Part shown: positions 50,199 to 57,735 of the stretch, one piece after another
How positions within the stretch are numbered: position 1 is the stretch's first letter
Layout: each line of letters opens with the position of its first letter
Assembly (NCBI GenBank): GCA_019359325.1
Contig: JAHHHN010000003.1
Location: 310,001 to 374,000 of the forward strand
Origin: Mojavia pulchra JT2-VF2
GTDB taxonomy: Bacteria; Cyanobacteriota; Cyanobacteriia; Cyanobacteriales; Nostocaceae
Direction of reading: 5' to 3'
DNA: 64,000 bases
The notes under the pieces: model-generated
Database searches by the model: none
The model's input: the letters and a program-made list of their open reading frames with translations, nothing else
Told to the model about the DNA's origin: nothing
Position numbers and translations under genes: made by a program

Positions 50199-53100
50199 TG
50201 CTCGATTTCCTCCTCTGTCATCTGCATTTGAATCCACCGTGATAAGAGAGGAATTCGGATATGGTAGAAATCCTGATGCTCAACTTCCTCCTGATACAAC
50301 AATCCAACATTTGTCAGCCAATTACAAGCATCTAAGCACTGGTTGGTTGTGAATTGAGTTTTGAGGTGGTTTAGTAAGGCTAGTTCTGTTATCCTGTTTT
50401 GGAAATGTTCGTTACAGGCGACGACTTGCAGAACAGAGATTGCAACTTGAAAGTCGCGTTTTTCTAAGTCCTCCCAAATGCTTCTTTCTAAATAATTTTT
50501 TAACTCACCTTTTTGGTTTAAAGTTCTCTCTAAATATTGCTCTACCATTGGCCATTCAATCAGCATATTGCTATTTGTAGCAGGTTTGGGATTATTGTCT
50601 TTTATCTTCTCTGTTAAAAAGCGAGCTAGTTGGCGAGAAACAAAAGGATGTCCGCCACTTTGGTAATGGATTTGTTGAGGTGTGGCTGTATCAAACTCTA
50701 ACCCCATTAATTTACCCAGATTAACGAGCATTTCTTGTGTCTCTTCTGTTGAAAAAGGAGGTAGAAAGATTTCTTTGAAGAAACTAAACACCGGATTTGT
50801 TGCAACTCCTGGTTGTGTCCAAGAATTAATCCGGTTGCAATCTGGATGCACATCAGCAATTAGCAGTGACATTTGCCGCTGTTGTTGGCATAATACGCGC
50901 AACGCTCCAAAACAAGCATTAAATTCTTCGGCTTTTTCCCGGCTGTCTTCTGGTGTGGGGATAATTCTTTCTACTTCATCTAAAAAGCAAAGAATGGGCA
51001 ATTTATATTTCTTACTTTTTTGGATAATACGAACAAATTCACTTACCCGCTGAATAAACTTAAAACTTAACTCTGCGGCTGGTTTATCTAAAGAAAATAA
51101 TTCTAACTGGGGGAAGGTAACTTCACTTTCTAAAGTAGATAGACGCTGAAGGATATCATTAAATAAAGCCGCACCGTACCGAGAACCGCCATAGCGTTGC
51201 AAATCAATATGTACTATGGGATGTTCGCGCAGCATAAAGCCTAACTGAAGCAGCACAGAGGTTTTACCTGACTTGCGTAATCCCAATAATCCCACACCCT
51301 GATGTCTTAGGAGTTCTTCTCCCAAACGCTGTAAAAGTTCTGTGCGACCAAAAAATGATAAAGTGTCACTAATAGCATTCTTGTCATCAAAGAAATCAGC
51401 ACGTTGAAGATAGCGATCGCAATATCCTTCCAACAAGCCGATACATTCATATTTATCGGGTAAAGCTTTTTCTACTGATGTCAGCGGAATGGGAATTAGC
51501 AAAAAATTATCGCGTAGCCGCACCTTAGCAATTTCCATTCTGGCTGTAGTATCTGGTGGAATTTTGTAGATTAACAAACCAGCTTTTTGTGTTTGTTCTG
51601 TTGGCAATTGTTGGGCAAGTTGCACCAGGCGGATGATATCTTGATCCGTTGGTGTGTCAATAGTAATTAAAACAGGAAACGGCGCGTAAATGCTGAGACT
51701 GCTGAAGATAGATTCGATAATTAAATATTCTTTTTCACGCTTTACCTTCGCATCGACTTGTTCTAAAAACTTCGCTACCAAATCTAAAGATTGAGTTTTT
51801 TGTTCGTGTTGTTGTAGCAGTTGCTTAAATGTTCCGTCTTGAGTCCATTGGGAAGGTAAGCGTAACTGTAATAACTGGACAAATTTATCACTTAATGTAT
51901 GGTCTTTACTGTTAGCCGCGTATTCAATAATTCTTTCTCGCAGTCCTAAAGCAGCATCTAAAGGCAGTAAATTAGCTAATAATAGATAGACACCGCGAAA
52001 CCTGGGATCATTAATGTGTTGATTAACTCGTTCTTGAACTGCTTCACCTCCACCCAGAAAGTTTTGCACCAAGAAGAATTCCATAATTTTATCGTGGCGA
52101 AAGTACCAGTTTTTCTGGGCTTTTCCCTTGTCATCTTCCCATTGACGGCTGATCACCATCTTATATTTTTCATCTTCCAGACTGGTTAATTCTGGCTGGA
52201 ATTCCTCAGCGGGTATGGTGCTTTCGTCATTCAGCCGCATTTGATAAACTGCCTGAGAGAATCTGCTTAAAGGAAATTCGTGTTGCCATTCTCGCAGGTA
52301 TTCTGCTGCCATTAGCTGATATTGCTGTTCTTGCAGGCGAAATAAATTTGGTTGCTGTCCTTGTGATAGCATCAGCGCCACCAGCGTTAAATCCATCGGG
52401 TTAGAAAGAATCCGCTTTGCTGCTGCTAAATCTTCCGGGGATTGTTGCTCGTTGAAGGCTTCTGCAAGGTAGTTGGAACAAGCTTGCTCGTATTGGAATG
52501 ACTCCCCACTTTGTACAGACGCGATTAATCGCGTCTCTACCGAATTCTGATTAATCATCGCGTCTCTAGCCAATCCCCAATGACGAGAAAGCAAAAACTG
52601 CTGGATTTGTTCGCGCTGCAACGGCTGCAATTCATATTTCTTGGCTGTAGAAGGCGGTATCCACTCTAGGGGCTGGGTTGTCATAATCATATTGCCCCGA
52701 AAATAACCTTCCGCAAACTGAGAGATTTTCGCCCGCGTGTCCGCTGTAACTTCGTTGAGTCCGTCAATACAGATATCTAAAGCTCCACTGTAAATTAGAT
52801 TTTTGAGGAATTTAGTATCGTCTACCTGTGCGCGTAGCTTGGCATAAATTGCTTCAATCACCCCTTTGTCACACTTTTGGGCAGGTAAGTAAACAAAAAT
52901 GCGTTGGGAATTGTTCACCAAATGACGGAGAAACATTGATTTGCCTAAACCAGAGTCACCCTCTAAGACAATTTGCCCTTGCAGAGTCGGGATTGCTTGG
53001 GTGATGGGTTGAATCTCTGGTGTAACAGTACTCTCAAGTGCTGCAACAACGTTTTGATCCCCCCTAACCCCCCTTAAAAAGGGGGGGATTGGAATCAAAT

Positions 53101-55615
53101 TCCTTACAAATGGGGGAACCGCAATCAAATTCCTCTTTAAAAAGGGGGAAAGCGCAATCAAAGTCCCCCTTTTTAAGGGGAGCCACTGCGTTGGTGAGGC
53201 AGTCCGGTCTTGGGGGTTTCCCCCAGAAGGAACTGCCGAAAGGATTCCCCGACTTGTAGCAAGTGGCGTGGATTTAGGGGGATCAGATGATTTTTGCAGC
53301 CTGTGTAGAGATGTGTGTACACGGCGGTGGCGGGGAGGGGTTAGGGGTGGGCTACTTCCCCGTGGAACCTTCACAAAAGATTCAGCAAAATAAGCTTGCT
53401 CAACGAAATTATCTAAGCCCGCATCTGCTAGCAGCAAAGGTTTAAATGGTTGCAACAGCCTGTGACGCAGCCAAGGAACCCAAGTTAGAAGTAAGCCGAT
53501 GTAACCAAAACCGAGAATTCGCCTTACCCAAGGATTCCAGAATAAAGGTGCGAGAATTTGGGTAAATGTGGGGTAAGCAAGGATGAGCGTAAGCCAAATC
53601 GCAAGGTGAATCAGGATGATGTTTCTGGCAAGGAAAAACCACTTCCAAAATTCCAGATTATTAATGACACGCTGCACCGTATCAGCTTGTCTGTAATTAC
53701 CATGTTTGAGGTTTTGATAGTGGCGTTCTAGTAAGGCGATATCCTGCGCTTGCCAACGAACTAAATCAGCAACTACAGCAATTTGTTGTGCCAATTCTTG
53801 CCGCAATTCTGGAAAAGAATCAGTAAGTTTCCAGGCTTCCTCAAACAATTCCATGATTTCCCTACCCTGGTTAGCAGTCAAATCATTGGGTGTAGTCTTG
53901 GGCTTGCCAACCCATTGCATCAAAGTTTGTACATTTTGGTCGCCACCACCGATAAAATGAGCTAAAAATCTCAACTGAATAACATCTGAGGGATAATAGC
54001 GTACTGCATTCAGAACTTGCACAATAACAGGTAAACCTTGGGGAGCTAGCTTTAGTAGTGCATATGCTGCGACTCTACGGACTTCAGAGTCAGAATCTTT
54101 GAGGAGTGCGGCGACGTTGGTGGCAATGTCTTTGGCTTGCATCTGCCCCAGTGCATATGCTGCGACTCTAGGGACACCAGAGTTAGAATCTTTGAGCAGT
54201 GCGGCGACGTTGGCGGCATAGTCTTTGGCTTGCATCTGCCCCAGTGCATCAGCTGCGGCACTACGGACATTTATGTCAGAATCTTTGAGGAGTGCGGCGA
54301 CGTTGGCGGCATAGTCTTTGGCTTGCATCTGCCCCAGTGCATCAGCTGCGGCACTACGGACATTTATGTCAGAATCTTTGAGGAGTGCGGCGACGTTGGC
54401 AGCAATGTCTTTGGCTTGCATCTGCCCCAGTGCATATGCTGCGACACTACGGACACCAGAGTCAGAATCTTTGAGGAGTGCGGCGACGTTGGCAGCATAG
54501 TCTTTGGCTTGCATCTGCGCCAGTGCATATGCTGCGGCAATACCGACTTCAGAGTCAGAATCTTTGAGCAGTGCGGCGACGTTGGCGGCATAGTCTTTGG
54601 CTTGCATCTGCCCCAGTGCATATGCTGCGGCTCTACGGACTTCAGAGTCAGAATCTTTGAGCAGTGCGGCGACGTTGGCGGCAATGTCTTTGGCTTGCAT
54701 CTGCCCCAGTGCATATGCTGCGGTACTACGGACATATGATTCAGAATCTTTGAGGAGTGCGGCGACGTTGGCGGCAATGTCTTTGGCTTGCATCTGCCCC
54801 AGTACATATGCTGCGGCATAACGGACATTAGGGTCAGAATCTTTGAGGAGTGCGGCGACGTTGGCGGCATAGTCTTTGGCTTGCATCTGCACCAGTGCAT
54901 CAGCTGCGGTACTACGGACATTTATGTCAGAATCTTTGAGGAGTGCGGCGACGTTGGCGGCATAGTCTTTGGCTTGCATCTGCCCCAGTGCATCGGCTGC
55001 GGCTCTACGGACACCAAAGTTAGAATCTTTGAGCAGTGCGGCGACGTTGGCGGCATAGTCTTTGGCTTGCATCTGCCCCAGTGCATCGGCTGCGGCATAA
55101 CGGACATTTATGTCAGAATCTTTGAGCAGTGCGGCGACGTTGGCGGCAATGTCTTTGGCTTGCATCTGCCCCAGTGCATCGGCTGCGGCATAACGGACAT
55201 TAGGGTCAGAATCTTTAAGCAGTGCGGCAACGTTGGCGGCAATGTCTTTGGCTTGCATCTGCCCCAGTGCATATGCTGCGACTCTACGGGAAAGGCTCTT
55301 TTCGTCTTTTTCTTCTTTGTCAGGAGGCGATAGCTGCTTAACTAGCAGATTCACAACGTCTTGATAGTTGGGAATCTGCTTTTTGGGATTATCTAGCTGA
55401 TATTCTCCCAATTTCTCTGCTGCTTGTGCCCTTACACCAGCATAGGGGTCTGCTAGGGCTGCGACAATGCCTTTAATTTCCCAATCTTTAGGCTTGGGTT
55501 TTTTTGATTCTTCGGCGTTTACCCAAGTTAGCGAAAAGATAACTGTCAGTAAACAAGTAAAAAGAAACAGGAAAATGCGAGAAAGCCTGCGACGGTTGCC
55601 GGCATTTTTGGGCAT
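50183..55615 (-). CDS. HEAT-repeat, membrane, dual-NTPase (NACHT-like plus AAA) protein
   Basis: An 1810-residue protein from the ATG that opens a good signal sequence (MPKNAGNRRRLSRIFLFLF); an ATG at 55687 is possible. In order: signal/anchor 1-34; HEAT repeats about 109-521, with 13 near-identical 31-residue units (VRRAAADALGQMQAKDYAAN); hydrophobic segments about 656-730; a repeat-derived linker about 756-858; NACHT-like NTPase with Walker A VLEGDSGLGKSMFLRHL (about 883) and Walker B ALDICIDGLNEV (about 946); a later AAA/ORC-like NTPase with FFGRTELL, GLRKSGKTSVLLQLG (about 1448) and LCFLDEVERI (about 1546); and a winged-helix-like end. Number of TM passes, and hence which side the HEAT array faces, is unclear. 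Probably a STAND-type sensor or regulator; no known system matches exactly. Confidence 0.88.
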   Translation of the reverse strand: MPKNAGNRRRLSRIFLFLFTCLLTVIFSLTWVNAEESKKPKPKDWEIKGIVAALADPYAGVRAQAAEKLGEYQLDNPKKQIPNYQDVVNLLVKQLSPPDKEEKDEKSLSRRVAAYALGQMQAKDIAANVAALLKDSDPNVRYAAADALGQMQAKDIAANVAALLKDSDINVRYAAADALGQMQAKDYAANVAALLKDSNFGVRRAAADALGQMQAKDYAANVAALLKDSDINVRSTAADALVQMQAKDYAANVAALLKDSDPNVRYAAAYVLGQMQAKDIAANVAALLKDSESYVRSTAAYALGQMQAKDIAANVAALLKDSDSEVRRAAAYALGQMQAKDYAANVAALLKDSDSEVGIAAAYALAQMQAKDYAANVAALLKDSDSGVRSVAAYALGQMQAKDIAANVAALLKDSDINVRSAAADALGQMQAKDYAANVAALLKDSDINVRSAAADALGQMQAKDYAANVAALLKDSNSGVPRVAAYALGQMQAKDIATNVAALLKDSDSEVRRVAAYALLKLAPQGLPVIVQVLNAVRYYPSDVIQLRFLAHFIGGGDQNVQTLMQWVGKPKTTPNDLTANQGREIMELFEEAWKLTDSFPELRQELAQQIAVVADLVRWQAQDIALLERHYQNLKHGNYRQADTVQRVINNLEFWKWFFLARNIILIHLAIWLTLILAYPTFTQILAPLFWNPWVRRILGFGYIGLLLTWVPWLRHRLLQPFKPLLLADAGLDNFVEQAYFAESFVKVPRGSSPPLTPPRHRRVHTSLHRLQKSSDPPKSTPLATSRGILSAVPSGGNPQDRTASPTQWLPLKRGTLIALSPFLKRNLIAVPPFVRNLIPIPPFLRGVRGDQNVVAALESTVTPEIQPITQAIPTLQGQIVLEGDSGLGKSMFLRHLVNNSQRIFVYLPAQKCDKGVIEAIYAKLRAQVDDTKFLKNLIYSGALDICIDGLNEVTADTRAKISQFAEGYFRGNMIMTTQPLEWIPPSTAKKYELQPLQREQIQQFLLSRHWGLARDAMINQNSVETRLIASVQSGESFQYEQACSNYLAEAFNEQQSPEDLAAAKRILSNPMDLTLVALMLSQGQQPNLFRLQEQQYQLMAAEYLREWQHEFPLSRFSQAVYQMRLNDESTIPAEEFQPELTSLEDEKYKMVISRQWEDDKGKAQKNWYFRHDKIMEFFLVQNFLGGGEAVQERVNQHINDPRFRGVYLLLANLLPLDAALGLRERIIEYAANSKDHTLSDKFVQLLQLRLPSQWTQDGTFKQLLQQHEQKTQSLDLVAKFLEQVDAKVKREKEYLIIESIFSSLSIYAPFPVLITIDTPTDQDIIRLVQLAQQLPTEQTQKAGLLIYKIPPDTTARMEIAKVRLRDNFLLIPIPLTSVEKALPDKYECIGLLEGYCDRYLQRADFFDDKNAISDTLSFFGRTELLQRLGEELLRHQGVGLLGLRKSGKTSVLLQLGFMLREHPIVHIDLQRYGGSRYGAALFNDILQRLSTLESEVTFPQLELFSLDKPAAELSFKFIQRVSEFVRIIQKSKKYKLPILCFLDEVERIIPTPEDSREKAEEFNACFGALRVLCQQQRQMSLLIADVHPDCNRINSWTQPGVATNPVFSFFKEIFLPPFSTEETQEMLVNLGKLMGLEFDTATPQQIHYQSGGHPFVSRQLARFLTEKIKDNNPKPATNSNMLIEWPMVEQYLERTLNQKGELKNYLERSIWEDLEKRDFQVAISVLQVVACNEHFQNRITELALLNHLKTQFTTNQCLDACNWLTNVGLLYQEEVEHQDFYHIRIPLLSRWIQMQMTEEEIEQCKIL
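52512..52566. repeat. Dispersed palindrome inside the NTPase coding region
   Basis: The perfect 20-bp palindrome AGACGCGATTAATCGCGTCT (52517-52536) is followed by a half copy near 52552-52566 (ATCATCGCGTCTCTA). This GAGACGCGAT-type repeat is usually intergenic in Nostoc-like genomes. Here it is translated within the NACHT-like region. Confidence 0.75.
53056..53284. mobile_element. Repeat element translated in frame within the HEAT-NTPase gene
   Basis: Starts GATCCCCCCTAACCCCCC and ends TTTAGGGGGATC, an inverted-end pair also seen at 38597-38666. The interior includes several CCCCTTTTTAAGGGG-type hairpins and, at 53198-53238, a diverged copy of the 41-nt palindromic unit. It encodes a Pro/Arg/Ser-rich linker between the membrane segments and the NACHT-like domain without a stop codon. 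Confidence 0.8.
54052..55291. repeat. Array of 93-bp HEAT-coding repeats
   Basis: Thirteen full units plus a diverging last unit, each 93 bp (31 codons), with most positions identical at the DNA level. Differences cluster at the D(I/Y)AAN, AA(D/Y)ALGQ and DS(D/N)xx positions. Open frames on the plus strand here are only shadows of the repeat. Confidence 0.93.
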
Positions 55616-55838
55616 GATGGGGAGACAGAACAAAAGGCTCTGAGGTAACGGTGAGGCAAGTCGTTGTCTCCAGCAAGGTGTAGCCATACCCAGAATTACC
55701 GCAATTATTGTTTATTAGTGTAGCAGTGCGCTCTGCAAGGCAGAAGTGATAGCAAAGTGCTGAGTATAAACCCAGTTGCTTCATGAGTTCCTCGCAATCA
55801 ACACTGTCCTAATTTATGTAACTACAGCTATAAAAGTC

Positions 55839-55871
55839 AGATCCCCGACTTTTTAAAAAAGTCGGGGATCT
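55839..55871 (-). terminator. Hairpin downstream of Uma2 gene
   Basis: AGATCCCCGACTTTTT and AAAAAGTCGGGGATCT form a long perfect stem just past the Uma2 stop (minus strand). It is probably a terminator for that gene. The GATCCCCGAC core is also a common dispersed palindrome in Nostocales, so it may be both. Confidence 0.65.
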
Positions 55872-55904
55872 CGCAGCTTATCAAGCGTTAGCTACAGAAA
55901 AAGT

Positions 55905-56618
55905 TCACTCGCTATCTGGCTCGATACCCATTGCTCGTAATCGTTCCGCTAATATTGCTGCTCGTGCTTCTGCTTGTTCTGCCCTTTGGCGTTCTTGTTC
56001 TGCTCGTTGTTCTGCTGCTTCAGCCCGTTGTTCTGCCTGTTCTGCTCGTTGAGCAATTTCTGTATAAGTTAAAAACTGCGTGCCATCTGGGTAAAAAATC
56101 TGCAATTGTGAACTTGAAAGGTCAAAGCGAATCTTCAATCTAGGGCTAATCCATCCGTCGATAGTGTCAATCACATCCAGAAAGCTTTCAGTCCGCAACC
56201 AACCACTTAGCTCATTTTGGTCAGGGTCGTACAAATAATATTCTTCAACATCAAAACGGTCATAAAATAGCAGCTTTCGGTTCATTTCTGCTCGTGTATT
56301 TCCAGGTGAGAGAATTTCAAAGACTACTTGCGGCGGTATATTATCTTCTTGCCACTGTTTGTAAGAACCTCGGTCTCCTTTGGGTCTGCCAAACACGACC
56401 ATTGCATCAGGTGCTTGACAAGTTTTATTATTCCCCTCAACCGGATACCACAGTAAATCCCCAGCAATGAACACATTGGGGTCATCAGCAAATAACCATT
56501 CGAGATTTTCTTTAATGGTGACAATCCAGCGAAACTGTTTTGTGTTATCCGCCATCGGTTTACCATCGCTGTCGGGGTAGATGACCTCTGACTGGGAGGA
56601 TGGCTGTAATTGAACCAT
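55905..56618 (-). CDS. Uma2 family (DUF820) protein
   Basis: A 237-residue protein from MVQLQPSSQSEVIYPDSD (a longer in-frame start at 56666 is less likely). The Uma2 domain has DNTKQFRWIVTIKENLEWLF, PDAMVVFGRPKGDRGSYKQW, VVFEILSPGNTRAEMNRKL and EYYLYDPDQNELSGW. A coiled coil of RAEQAEQRAEAAEQ repeats and LAERLRAMGIEPDSE close it. Same family as 46403. Function unknown; it has no link in sequence to the NTPase genes other than being next to them. Confidence 0.9.
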   Translation of the reverse strand: MVQLQPSSQSEVIYPDSDGKPMADNTKQFRWIVTIKENLEWLFADDPNVFIAGDLLWYPVEGNNKTCQAPDAMVVFGRPKGDRGSYKQWQEDNIPPQVVFEILSPGNTRAEMNRKLLFYDRFDVEEYYLYDPDQNELSGWLRTESFLDVIDTIDGWISPRLKIRFDLSSSQLQIFYPDGTQFLTYTEIAQRAEQAEQRAEAAEQRAEQERQRAEQAEARAAILAERLRAMGIEPDSE

Positions 56619-56783
56619 AATCTTACCCTTTAGGAAACAGACATTGCTGTACACATACCCTAGCATGGCATTTTACAGCCACCAACCAATACAGCGATGT
56701 TGTGAAATTATTTTAGGCGATCGCAGGCAGGCTTTGTTATTTTAACAACACTCTGCTAGGGCGATCGCTACTCAACTTATCTA

Positions 56784-56981
56784 CTAATTGAGATGTTCGA
56801 TAGCTTCACTCACATCTGTGGGCGTGTCATAGTTCTTGTAAGGTATTTTCTTCAAAACCCGAAGCACTTTCTCATCAATACCTTTTTCTTCTGCATTCTT
56901 AATCAAGTCTTTCTTGCTGATTGGATAATCAACTTCGTTCAAGCTCTTATTTAGCTGCACCAAGTTTAGTGTATTCATCAT
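56784..56981 (-). CDS. DUF2795 family protein
   Basis: A 65-residue protein matching the DUF2795 pattern: a start with LNLVQLNKSLNEVDYPISKKDLIKNAEEKG (split: VDYPISKKDLIKNAEEKG), a middle VLRVLKKIPYKNYDTPTDVSEAIEHL. The family is a small helical bundle of unknown function found across bacteria. Two ATGs are adjacent, and AGGAG lies about seven bases upstream, supporting the start. It stands alone. Confidence 0.85.
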   Translation of the reverse strand: MMNTLNLVQLNKSLNEVDYPISKKDLIKNAEEKGIDEKVLRVLKKIPYKNYDTPTDVSEAIEHLN

Positions 56982-57388
56982 GGTGATTCTCCTACAGAGG
57001 CAAAGTTGTGTACTAAATATCAGCAGTCAAAATTCATTCGATTTTAAGTTTTAGATTTTGAATTGATTCCACACATGAATCTGCTTGCTAATACCATCAA
57101 GGAATGGTTAGTCAATTAGCTAATTATAAAGAATTAGAAATCCTTGCAATCACCTATACAATCAGATGTTACATAGCTTATTGGCATCATACCAATGGTA
57201 GATTTTTAATTGTATAAATATAAATATTTAGAGGCTGTTGTAAACAACTTTTTGTGAAGCTAGCAGACTCTTCAATAATTAGTTTTTCAAGTTAATACAA
57301 CTCAGGCGATCGCTTATGTTGAAAATATTGCGATCGCTCTTTAATAACAAATATTTTAATGTTTATAAAAAACGTCTTGATGTTAGTA

Positions 57389-57681
57389 ATACCAATTCCA
57401 CTAATGTTTGCGACACATCAATTATTCGTAGGGGCACAACATTGTTGTGCAACGCCACATCCTACCCTGCCTTAAGCCCTTCGGGTGAATCCTACGGATA
57501 CGCTGCGCGAGCGGCAGTTGCTTCAAGTCGGGGAACCCTTTCGGCAGTCGCTCATGGGGGAAACCCCCAAGACCGCGCTGCCTCACCAACGCACTGCCTC
57601 ACCGCTTCGCGTCTACAAGTCTGGCGACCGAACGGAGTGGCTCCCCTACCCATCTGTTGCATTCTTTTTACAAATTGGTAT
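57389..57681. mobile_element. MITE-like element, ATACCAATT family, copy 2, interrupted
   Basis: The ends ATACCAATT and AATTGGTAT are exact inverted repeats. The outer parts match copy 1 at 39692-39789 (AATGTTTGCGAC, CACAACATTGTTGTG, CATCTGTTGCATTC). Between about 57451 and 57643 an extra 193 bp is inserted. This insert contains the 41-nt palindromic unit at 57542-57582 and further GC-rich repeats. Confidence 0.8.
57542..57582 (+). repeat. 41-nt palindromic repeat, GGGGGAAACCCCC core
   Basis: Identical at all 41 positions to the reverse complement of 33787-33827 and similar to 53198-53238 (inside the NTPase gene). The core can fold as a hairpin GGGGGAAACCCCC. Confidence 0.85.
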
Positions 57682-57735
57682 GACTGCTGCGCGTCTATAC
57701 ATTATAAAAAGGTGGGGCTACACCCACCCTATTTC

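Larger units (their letters stand above)
56982..57735. other. Repeat-rich intergenic region before glgB 3' end
   Basis: About 750 bp with no gene. The first 400 bp are AT-rich. The rest is a nested repeat element (57389-57681), followed by a GTGGGGCTACACCCACCC hairpin near 57712 next to the glgB stop. Short open frames here arise from the repeats. Confidence 0.65.

Noticed and set aside
54052-55333. Plus-strand and other-frame open frames of 60-200 codons
   Set aside because: They are mirror frames of the 93-bp HEAT-coding repeats; the minus-strand frame alone carries recognisable domains and runs unbroken through the gene.
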